Notes under the pieces: generated by a model
Told to the model about the DNA's origin: nothing
The model's input: the letters and a program-made list of their open reading frames with translations, nothing else
Databases searched by the model: none
Shown here: positions 55,868-64,000 of the stretch, in pieces
Layout of the letters: every line of letters starts with the position of its first letter
How positions within the stretch are numbered: position 1 is the first letter of the stretch
Program-made: the position numbers and the translations under genes
NCBI GenBank assembly: GCA_036925085.1
Contig: JAUPFP010000099.1
Span: forward strand, 394,540-458,539
Reading direction: 5' to 3'
Length of the DNA stretch: 64,000 nucleotides
DNA from: Brachycybe producta
Lineage: Eukaryota; Arthropoda; Diplopoda; Playtdesmida; Andrognathidae

Positions 55868-57009
55868 GTTGAATTTGAAGTTCAATTTAAAGTTAAAATT
55901 GAAGTTGAAGTTTAAATTGAACTTGAAATTGGAGTTGGAGTTGAAGTTAAACTGAACTTGAAGTTGAAGTCGAATTCGAAGTCGAAATTGAAGTTGAAGT
56001 TGAAGTTGCAGTTGCATTTGAAGTTAAAGTTGAAGTTAAAGTTAAATTTGAAGTTAAAGTTAAATTTGAAGTTGAAATTGAAGTTGAAGTTGATGTTGAA
56101 GTTAAGTTGGAAATTGAAGTTGAAGTTGATGTTGAAGTTAAGTTTGAAATTGAAGTTGAAGTTGAAATTGAAATTGAAATAGAATTTATTGTTGAAGTTG
56201 AAGTGAAATTTGAAGTTGAAGTGAAATTTGAAGTTGAAGTTGAAGTTGAAATTGAAGTTAAAGTTGAAATTAAAGTTGAAATTGAAGTTGAAATTGAAGT
56301 TTAGGTTTAAGTTAAAGTCGAATTTTAAGTTGAAGTTGAATTTAAAGTTGAAGTTGAAGTTGAAGTTGAAGTTAAAGTTGAAGTTGAAGTTGAAGTTAAA
56401 GTTAAAGTTGAAATTGAAGTTGAAGTTAAAGTAGAATATGAAGTTGAAGTTAAAATTGAATTTGAAGTTGAAGTTGAAGTTGAAGATTAAGTTGAAGTTG
56501 AAGTTGAAGTTGAAGGTAAAGTTGAAGTTGAAAATGAAGTTGAAGTTGAAGTTGAAATTGATGTTGAAGTTGAAATTGAAGTTGAAGTTAAAGTTGAAGA
56601 TGAAGTTAAAGTTGAAATTGAAGTTGAAGCTGAAGTTGAAGTTAAAGTTGCAGTTAAATTTGAAGTTGAAGTTGAAGTTGAAGTTGAAGTTGAAATTGAG
56701 ATGGAGTTAATGTTGAAGTTAAAATTGAAGTTAAAGTTAAAGTTGAAGTTGTAGTTGAAGTTGAAATTGAATTTAAATTTGGAGTTGAAGTTGAAGTTGA
56801 GTTGAAGTTGAAGTTGAAGTTAAAGTTGAAGTTGAAGTTGAAGTTGAATTTGAAGTTGAAGTTGAAGTTGAAGTTGCAGTTGAAGTTGAAATTGAATTTA
56901 AATTTGGAGTTGAAGTTGAAATTGAATTTAAATTTGGAGTTGAAGTTGAAGTTGAGTTGAAGTTGAAGTTAAAGTTGAAGTTGAAGTTGAAGTTGAATTT
57001 GAAGTTGAA

Positions 57010-57171
57010 GTTCAAGTTGAAGTTCAAGTTGAAATTCAAGTTGAAGTTCAAGTTGAAGTTTAAGTTGAAGTTCAAGTTGAAGTTCAAGTTGAAGTTCAAG
57101 TTGAAGTTCAAGTTGAAGTTCAAGTTGAAGTTCAAGTTGAAGTTCAAGTTGAAGTTCAAGTTGAAGTTCAA
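57010..57171 (+). repeat. GTTCAA/GTTGAA 12-mer array, 162 bp
   Basis: Carries one GTTGAAATTCAAG variant near 57,030, shared with the array at 60,711 but absent from 53,438, so the 57,010 and 60,711 copies are closer relatives. Confidence 0.9.
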
Positions 57172-57572
57172 GTTGAAATTGAAGTTGAAGTTAAAATTGA
57201 ATTTGAAATTGAAGTTGAAGTTGAAGTTAAGTTTGAAATTGAAGTTGAAGTAAAATTGAATTTGAAATTGAAGTTGAAGTTGAAGTTAAGTTTGAAATTG
57301 AAGTTTAAGTTTAAGTTGAAGTTGAAGTTAAATTTGAAATTGAAGTTGAAGTTAAAGTTGAAATTGAAGTTGAAGATGAAATTGAATTTGAAATTGAAAT
57401 TGAAGTTGAAATTGAAGTTGAAGTTAAAGTTGAATTTGAAATTGAAGTTGAAGTTGAAGTTGAAGTTAAGTTTGAAATTGAAGTTGAAGTTGAAATTGAA
57501 GTTGAAGTTGAAATTGAAGTTGAAGTTGAAATTGAAGTTGAAGTTAAAGTTGAAATTGAAGTTGAAGTTGAA

Positions 57573-57734
57573 ATTGAATTTGAAATTGAAGTTGAAGTTG
57601 AAATTGAAGTTGAAGTTAAAGTTGAAATTGAAGTTGAAGTTGAAATTGAATTTGAAATTGAAGTTGAAGTTGAAATTGAAGTTGAAGTTAAAGTTGAAAT
57701 TGAAGTTGAATTTGAAATTGAATTTGAAATTTAA
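57573..57734 (+). repeat. 72-bp unit, just over two copies
   Basis: Starts at 57,573, 57,645 and 57,717. The end of the second unit has TTTGAA in place of GTTGAA, a change shared with the copy at 61,370. Confidence 0.85.
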
Positions 57735-57956
57735 GTTGAAGTTGAAATTGAAGTTGGTGTTGAAGTTGAAGTTGAAGTTGAAATTGAATTTGAAATTGAA
57801 ATTGAAGTTGAAGTTGAAGTTAAAGTTGAAATTGAAGTTGAAGTTAAAATTGAATTTGAAATTGAAGTTGAAGTTGAAGTTAAGTTTGAAATTAAAGTTT
57901 AAGTTTAAGTTATAGTTGAAATTGAAGTTGAAGTTGAAATTGAATTTGAAATGGAA

Positions 57957-58040
57957 ATTGAAGTTGAAATTGAAGTTGAAATTGAAGTTGAAATTGAAGT
58001 TGAAATTGAAGTTGAAATTGAAGTTGAAATTGAAGTTGAA
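57957..58040 (+). repeat. ATTGAA/GTTGAA 12-mer array, 7 copies
   Basis: Seven alternating ATTGAAGTTGAA units after GAAATGGAAATTG. Equivalent positions hold about 3 copies (41,775), 5 (54,427, one with ATTAAA) and 4 (61,784), so this is another length-variable site. Confidence 0.88.
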
Positions 58041-59226
58041 GTTAAAGTTAAAGTTGAAGTTGAAGTTGAATTTGAAGTTGAAGTTGAAGTTGAATTTGAA
58101 GTTGAAGTTGAAGTTGAAGTTGAAGTTGAAGTTGAAGTTGAAGTTGAAGTTGAAGTTGAATTTGAAGTAGAAGTTGAAGGTGAATTTGAAGTTGAAAATG
58201 AAGTTGAAATTGAAGTTGAAGTTGAAGTTGAAATTGAAGTTGAAGTTGAAATTGAAGTTGAAGTTGAAATTGAAGTTGAAGTTGAAATTGAAGTTGAAGT
58301 TAAAGTTGAAATTGAAGTTGAAGTTGAAATTGAATTAGAAATTGAAGTTGAAGTTGAAATTGAAGTTGAAGTTAAAGTTGAAATTGAAGTTGAAGTTGAA
58401 ATTGAATTTGAATTGAAGTTGAAGTTGAAGTTGAAGTTGAAATTGAAGTTGAAGTTGATGTTAAAGTTAAGTTTGAAATTGAAGTTGAAGTTAATGTTGG
58501 AATTGAAGTATAAGTTGAAGTGAAAATTGAAGTTGAAATTGAAGTTGAAGTTGAAAATTAAATTGGAGTTTTTTTAAGTTAAAATTGAACTTGAATTTGA
58601 AGTAGAAGTTGAAATTGAAGTTGAAGTTGAAGTTGAAGTTGAAGTTAAAATTGAAGTTGAAGTTGTAGTTGAAGTTGAATTTCAAGTTGAAGTTGAAGTT
58701 CAATTTGAAGTTAAAGTTGAAGTTGAAGTTGAAGTTGAAATTGTATTTGAAATTGAAGTTGAAGTTGAATTTGAAGTTAAGTTTGAAATTGAAGTTGAAG
58801 TTTAAGTTAAAGTTGAAATTGAAGTATAGGTTCAAATGAAATTTGAAGTTGAAATTGAAGTTGAAGTTGAAGTTGAAGTTAAAGTTGAAGTTGAACTTGA
58901 ACTGGAACTTAAAGTTGAATTTAAATTTGAAATTGAAGTATAAGTTGAAGTGAAATTTGAAATTGAAATTAAAGTTGAAGTTGATTTTGAAGTTGAAGTT
59001 GAAATTGAGGTTGTAGTTGAAGTTGAAGTTGAAGTTAAGGTCGAATTTGAAGTTGAATTTGAAGTTAAAATTAAAGTTGAAGTTGAAGTTGAATTTGAAA
59101 TTGGATGTAGTTGAAGTTCTAAAACTAAGTTCTGAACTTGAAGTTGAAGATGAAGTTGAAGTTAAGTTTGAAATTGAAGTTAAAGTTTAAGTTAAAGTCG
59201 AATTTTAAGTTGAAGTTGAATTTAAA

Positions 59227-59532
59227 GTTAAAGTTGAAGTTAAAGTTGAAGTTAAAGTTGAAGTTAAAGTTGAAGTTAAAGTTGAAGTTAAAGTTGAAGT
59301 TAAAGTTGAAGTTAAAGTTGAAGTTAAAGTTGAAGTTAAAGTTGAAGTTAAAGTTGAAGTTAAAGTTGAAGTTAAAGTTTAAGTTAAAGTTGAAGTTAAA
59401 GTTGAAGTTAAAGTTGAAGTTAAAGTTGAAGTTAAAGTTGAAGTTAAAGTTGAAGTTAAAGTTGAAGTTAAAGTTGAAGTTAATGTTGAAGTTAAAGTTG
59501 AAGTTAAAGTTGAAGTTAAAGTTGAAGTTAAA
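59227..59532 (+). repeat. GTTAAA/GTTGAA 12-mer array, 306 bp, second flank type
   Basis: One GTTTAA interrupts the alternation near 59,377, and the usual GTTAAT is near 59,480. The flanks match those of 52,032 and 55,634. Confidence 0.92.
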
Positions 59533-60710
59533 GTTGAATTTGAAGTTCAATTTAAAGTTAAAATTGAAGTTGAAGTTTAAATTGAACTTGAAATTGGAGT
59601 TGGAGTTGAAGTTAAACTGAACTTGAAGTTGAAGTCGAAGTCGAAGTCGAAATTGAAGTTGAAGTTGAAGTTGCAGTTGCATTTGAAGTTAAAGTTGAAG
59701 TTAAAGTTAAATTTGAAGTTAAAGTTAAATTTGAAGTTGAAATTGAAGTTGAAGTTGATGTTGAAGTTAAGTTGGAAATTGAAGTTGAAGTTGATGTTGA
59801 AGTTAAGTTTGAAATTGAAGTTGAAGTTGAAATTGAAATTGAAATAGAATTTATTGTTGAAGTTGAAGTGAAATTTGAAGTTGAAGTGAAATTTGAAGTT
59901 GAAGTTGAAGTTGAAATTGAAGTTAAAGTTGAAATTAAAGTTGAAATTGAAGTTGAAATTGAAGTTTAGGTTTAAGTTAAAGTCGAATTTTAAGTTGAAG
60001 TTGAATTTAAAGTTGAAGTTGAAGTTGAAGTTGAAGTTAAAGTTGAAGTTGAAGTTGAAGTTAAAGTTGAAGTTGAAGTTGAAGTTAAAGTTGAAATTAA
60101 AGTTGAAGTTGAAATTGAAGTTGATGTTAAAGTAGAATATGAAGTTGAAGTTAAAATTGAATTTGAAGTTGAAGTTGAAGTTGAAGATTAAGTTGAAGTT
60201 GAAGTTGAAGTTGAAGGTAAAGTTGAAGTTGAAAATGAAGTTGAAGTTGAAGTTGAAATTGATGTTGAAGTTGAAATTGAAGTTGAAGTTAAAGTTGAAG
60301 TTGAAGTTAAAGTTGAAATTGAAGTTGAAGCTGCAGTTGAAGTTAAAGTTGCAGTTAAATTTGAAGTTGAAGTTGAAGTTGAAGTTGAAGTTGAAATTGA
60401 GATGGAGTTAATGTTGAAGTTAAAATTGAAGTTAAAGTTAAAGTTGAAGTTGTAGTTGAAGTTGAAATTGAATTTAAATTTGGAGTTGAAGTTGAAGTTG
60501 AGTTGAAGTTGAAGTTGAAGTTAAAGTTGAAGTTGAAGTTGAAGTTGAATTTGAAGTTGAAGTTGAAGTTGAAGTTGCAGTTGAAGTTGAAATTGAATTT
60601 AAATTTGGAGTTGAAGTTGAAATTGAATTTAAATTTGGAGTTGAAGTTGAAGTTGAGTTGAAGTTGAAGTTAAAGTTGAAGTTGAAGTTGAAGTTGAATT
60701 TGAAGTTGAA

Positions 60711-60944
60711 GTTCAAGTTGAAGTTCAAGTTGAAATTCAAGTTGAAGTTCAAGTTGAAGTTTAAGTTGAAGTTCAAGTTGAAGTTCAAGTTGAAGTTCAA
60801 GTTGAAGTTCAAGTTGAAGTTCAAGTTGAAGTTCAAGTTGAAGTTCAAGTTGAAGTTCAAGTTGAAGTTCAAGTTGAAGTTCAAGTTGAAGTTCAAGTTG
60901 AAGTTCAAGTTGAAGTTCAAATTGAAGTTCAAGTTGAAGTTCAA
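60711..60944 (+). repeat. GTTCAA/GTTGAA 12-mer array, 234 bp
   Basis: 72 bp longer than its nearest relative at 57,010. It contains the shared GTTGAAATTCAAG variant and one extra GTTCAAATTGAAG near the 3' end. Confidence 0.9.
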
Positions 60945-61369
60945 GTTGAAATTGAAGTTGAAGTTATAATTGAATTTGAAATTGAAGTTGAAGTTGAAGT
61001 TAAGTTTGAAATTGAAGTTGAAGTAAAATTGAATTTGAAATTGAAGTTGAAGTTGAAGTTAAGTTTGAAATTGAAGTTTAAGTTTAAGTTGAAGTTGAAG
61101 TTGAATTTGAAATTGAAGTTGAAGTTAAAGTTGAAATTGAAGTTGAAGATGAAATTGAATTTGAAATTGAAATTTAAGTTGAAATTGAAGTTGAAGTTAA
61201 AGTTGAATTTGAAATTGAAGTTGAAGTTGAAGTTGAAGTTAAGTTTGAAATTGAAGTTGAAGTTGAAATTGAAGTTGAAGTTGAAATTGAAGTTGAAGTT
61301 GAAGTTGAAATTGAAGTTGAAGTTGAAATTGAAGTTGAAGTTAAAGTTGAAATTGAAGTTGAAGTTGAA

Positions 61370-61531
61370 ATTGAATTTGAAATTGAAGTTGAAGTTGAAA
61401 TTGAAGTTGAAGTTAAAGTTGAAATTGAAGTTGAAGTTGAAATTGAATTTGAAATTGAAGTTGAAGTTGAAATTGAAGTTGAAGTTAAAGTTGAAATTGA
61501 AGTTGAATTTGAAATTGAATTTGAAATTTAA
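61370..61531 (+). repeat. 72-bp unit, just over two copies
   Basis: Starts at 61,370, 61,442 and 61,514, with the same order of hexamers and the same terminal TTTGAA change as the copy at 57,573. Confidence 0.85.
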
Positions 61532-64000
61532 GTTGAAGTTGAAATTGAAGTTGGTGTTGAAGTTGAAGTTGAAGTTGAAATTGAATTTGAAATTGAAATT
61601 GAAGTTGAAGTTGAAGTTAAAGTTGAAGTTAAAGTTGAAGTTAAAGTTGAAGTTAAAGTTGAAGTGAAAATTGAAGTTGAATTTGAAGTTGAAGTTGAAG
61701 TTGAAGTTGAAGTTGAAGTTAAAGTTGAAGTTGAAGTTGAAGTTGAAGTTGAAGGTGAAGTTGAAGATGAAAATGAAGTTGAAATTGAAGTTGAAATTGA
61801 AGTTGAAATTGAAGTTGAAATTGAAGTTGAAGTTAAAGTTGAAAATGAAGTTGAAATTGAAGTTGAAGTTGAAGTTGAAGTTGAAATTGAAGTTGAAGTT
61901 GAAATTGAAGTTGAAGTTGAAATTGAAGTTGAAGTTAAAGTTGAAATTGAAGTTGAAGTTAAAATTGAATTTGAAATTGAAGTTGAAGTTGAAATTGAAG
62001 TTGAAGTTAAAGTTGAAATTGAAGTTGAAGTTGACATTGAATTTGAAATTGATGTTGAAGTTGAAGTTAAAGTTGAAATTGAAGTTGAAGTTGAAATTGA
62101 ATTTGAAATTGAAGTTGAAGTTGAAATTTAAGTTGAAGTTAAAGTTGAAATTGAAGTTGAAGTTGACATTGAATTTGAAATTGAAGTTGAAGTTGAAGTT
62201 GAAGTAGAATTCGAAGACAAAATTGCAATTGAAGTTAAATTTAGTTGCAGGTGAAGTTGAAGTTGAAAATGAAGTTGAAGTTGAAGTTGAAGTTGAATTG
62301 AACTTTAAGTTGAAGTGGAATTTGAAGTTGAAGTTGAAGTTGAAGTTAAAGTTGAAGGTGAAGTTGAAGTTGAAAATGAAGTTGAAGGTGAAGTTGAAAT
62401 TGAAGTTGAAGTTGAAATTGAAGTTGAAGTTAAAGTTGAAATTGAAGTTGAAGTTGAAATTGAATTTGCAATTGAAATTGAAGTTGAAATTGAAGTTGAA
62501 GTTAAAGTTGAATTGAAGTTGAAGTTGAAATTGAATTTGAAATTGAAGTTGAAGTTGAAATTGAAGTTGAAGTTAAAGTTGAAATTGAAGTTGATGTTGA
62601 CATTGAATTTGAAATTGAAGTTGAAGTTGAAGTTATGGATGAAATTGAAGTATAGGTTCAAATGAAATTTGAAGTTGAAATTGAAGTTGAAGTTGAAGTT
62701 GAAGTTGAAGTTGAAGTGGAAGTTGAAGTTGAAGTTGAAGTTGAAGTTGAAGTTGAAGTTGAAGTTGAAGTTGAAGTGGAATTTGAAGTTAAAGTTAAAG
62801 TTGAAGTTGAACTTGAACTTGAACTTAAAGTTGAAGTTAAATTTGAAATTAAAGTATAAGTTGAAGTGAAATTTGAAATTGAAATTGAAGTTGAAGTTGA
62901 TTTTGAAGTTGAAGTTGAAATTGAGGTTGAAATTTAAGTTGAAGTTGAAGTTAAAGTCGAATTTGAAGTTGAAGTTGAAGTTGAAGTTGAAGATGAAGTT
63001 GAAGTTGAAGTGGAATTTGAAGTTGAAGTTGAGTTGAAGTTGAATTTGAAGTTGAAGTTGAAGTTGAAGTTGCAGGTGAAGTTGAAGTTGAAGTTGAAAT
63101 TGAAGTTGAAGTTGAAGTGGAATTTGAAGTTGAAGTTGAAGTTGAAGTTGAATTTGAAGTTGAAGTTGAAGTTGAAGTTAAAGTTGAAGTTGAAATTGAA
63201 GTTGAAGTGAAAGTTGAAATTGAAGTTGAAGTTGAAATTGAATTGAAATTGAAGTTGAAGTTGAAATTGAAGTTGAAGTTAAAGTTGAAATTGAAGTTGA
63301 AGTTGACATTGAATTTGAAATTGAAGTTGAAGTTGAAGTTATGGTTGAAATTGAAGTATAGGTTCAAATGAAATTTGAAGTTGAAATTGAAGTTGAAGTT
63401 GAAGTTGAAGTTGAAGTTAAAGTTAAAGTTGAAGTTGAACTTGAACTTGAACTTAAAGTTGAAGTTAAATTTGAAATTAAAGTATAAGTTGAAGTGAAAT
63501 TTGAAATTGAAATTGAAGTTGAAGTTGATTTTGAAGTTGAAGTTGAAATTGAGGTTGAAATTTAAGTTGAAGTTGAAGTTAAGGTCGAATTTGAAGTTGA
63601 ATTTGAAGTTAAAATTGAAGTTGAAGTTGAAGTTGAATTTAGAGTTGAAGTTGAACTTGAAGTTGAAGTTGAAGTTGAAGTTGAAGTAGAAGTCGAAGAC
63701 AAATTGCAGTTGAAGTTAAATTTGAAATTAAAGTTGAAATTGAAGTTTTAGCTGCAGGTGAAGTTGAAGTTGAAAATGAAGTTGAAGTTGAAGTTGAAAT
63801 TGAAGTTTAAGTTGAAGTTGAATTTGAAGTTGAAGTTGAAGTTGAAGTTGAAGTAGAATTCGAAGACAAAATTGCAATTGAAGTTAAATTTGAAATTGAA
63901 GTTGAAATTGAAGTTTTAGTTGCAGGTGAAGTTGAAGTTGAAAATGAAGTTGAAGTTGAAGTTGAAGTTGAAATTGAACTTTAAGTTGAAGTGAGAATTT

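Larger units (their letters stand above)
52386..55951 (+). repeat. Family B HOR segment B10 (3.57 kb)
   Basis: Anchor K, TTTATTGTTG (52,619), GTTTAGGTTTAAG, GTAGAATATG, GAGATGGAGTTAATG (53,120), two GAATTTAAATTTGGAG-like blocks (one changed to TTTAGAG near 53,333), a GTTCAA/GTTGAA array, 72-bp units, ATTGAA 12-mers, a seven-T tract (54,997-55,003), GTATAGGTTCAAATG, GGATGTAGTTG and the second-type 12-mer array. This is the fullest B order, and it repeats at 55,952. Confidence 0.88.
55952..59616 (+). repeat. Family B HOR segment B11 (3.67 kb)
   Basis: Collinear with B10: TTTATTGTTG 56,185, GAGATGGAGTTAATG 56,698, GTTCAA array 57,010, 72-bp units 57,573, ATTGAA 12-mers 57,957, seven-T tract 58,569-58,575, GTATAGGTTCAAATG near 58,826 and the second-type 12-mer array. 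It replaces part of B10 with the GTAGAATATG/GAAGATTAAG block also seen near 39,681. Anchor K has GTCGAATTCGAAG, one of its three GTCGAA hexamers altered. A small unique insertion lies at about 59,119-59,133. Confidence 0.88.
1..64000. repeat. Hexameric (GTTGAA)-type satellite array, whole window
   Basis: Every stretch is made of six-base units close to GTTGAA, with variants GTTCAA, GTTAAA, GTTTAA, ATTGAA and TTTGAA, and rarer GTTGCA, GTCGAA, GTTGAT, GCTGAA and GGTGAA. No non-repetitive stretch of even a hundred bases is present, and the array runs off both ends. Rare variants recur in fixed order, which defines higher-order repeats. Long open reading stretches on both strands are two-residue repeats (Leu-Lys, Val-Glu, Phe-Asn, Ser-Thr, Gln-Leu). 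They are consequences of the period-6 DNA, contain no domain, and are not annotated as genes. A role as heterochromatic satellite is inference; a centromeric or telomeric location cannot be judged from the sequence. Confidence 0.97.
59617..64000 (+). repeat. Family B HOR segment B12, cut by the window end
   Basis: Collinear with B11 to about 61,620 (TTTATTGTTG 59,850, GAGATGGAGTTAATG 60,399, GTTCAA array 60,711, 72-bp units 61,370). It then departs into a more divergent tail. The tail holds GTATAGGTTCAAATG at about 62,650 and 63,356 (about 706 bp apart) and GAATTCGAAGACAAAATTGC near 62,208 and 63,856. The seven-T tract, GGATGTAGTTG and the terminal 12-mer array are not reached. Confidence 0.82.

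Noticed and set aside
1..64000. Telomeric repeat
   Set aside because: GTTGAA/TTCAAC does not match telomere motifs I know (TTAGGG, TTTAGGG, TTAGG, TTAGGC, TTGGGG) and lacks a G run. Orientation and length alone do not establish a telomere.
1..64000. GAA/TTC triplet expansion
   Set aside because: The period is six (GTT GAA), not three, and pure GAA runs do not occur.
1..64000. Transposable element insertions
   Set aside because: No non-hexameric sequence, terminal inverted repeat, target-site duplication, poly-A tail or long terminal repeat was found. All duplicated blocks are satellite in satellite.

Overview
The whole 64 kb window is a single low-complexity satellite array built from the hexamer GTTGAA (complement TTCAAC) and its point variants. 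I find no convincing protein-coding gene, RNA gene, transposon, CRISPR array, promoter or origin. Both window ends lie inside the array, so the full array is longer than 64 kb. Such a long tandem array, with nested repeats and no unique spacer, points to eukaryotic nuclear heterochromatin (pericentromeric, subtelomeric or interstitial) assembled from long reads. The sequence holds nothing that identifies the species. GC content is low, judged from the hexamers to be about 30% or less. The + strand is strongly C-poor.

Three scales of organisation are visible. (1) Hexamers of the form NTTNAA: the TT and AA dinucleotides are largely constant and most variation is at the two N positions (GTTGAA, GTTCAA, GTTAAA, GTTTAA, ATTGAA, TTTGAA). 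Local expansions give pure GTTAAA, GTTCAA or GCTGAA runs and alternating 12-mers (GTTGAA with GTTCAA, GTTAAA, TTTGAA or ATTGAA). (2) Mid-scale units, notably a 72-bp unit of twelve hexamers, and tandem duplications of about 216, 354, 360 and 486 bp. (3) Higher-order repeats (HORs) of about 1 to 4.4 kb, recognised by rare diagnostic variants that recur in a fixed order.

Region by region: 1-27,759 is family A, rich in GTTCAA/GTTGAA 12-mers and carrying 24 copies of an anchor beginning GAATTCA. It holds three HOR copies (1-11,046), a related pair of about 3.03 kb (11,047-16,651), a nearly pure 1.6 kb GTTAAA array (16,760-18,372), a transition zone (18,373-20,930) and a 2.93-2.96 kb HOR group (20,931-27,759). 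At about 27,760 the array switches sharply to family B (27,760-64,000). Family B is almost devoid of GTTCAA, is rich in ATTGAA, and is punctuated by an anchor with three consecutive GTCGAA hexamers. Most family B HORs contain a GTTAAA/GTTGAA 12-mer array of very variable length (about 90 to 1,266 bp).

There are no genes to work together. Long open reading stretches exist on both strands only because hexamer repeats translate as two-residue repeats (Leu-Lys, Val-Glu, Phe-Asn, Ser-Thr, Gln-Leu). The most informative signals are the NTTNAA constraint, length changes between homologous copies in whole hexamers, a hybrid junction that records a 630-bp recombination, and the position-fixed but length-variable 12-mer arrays.
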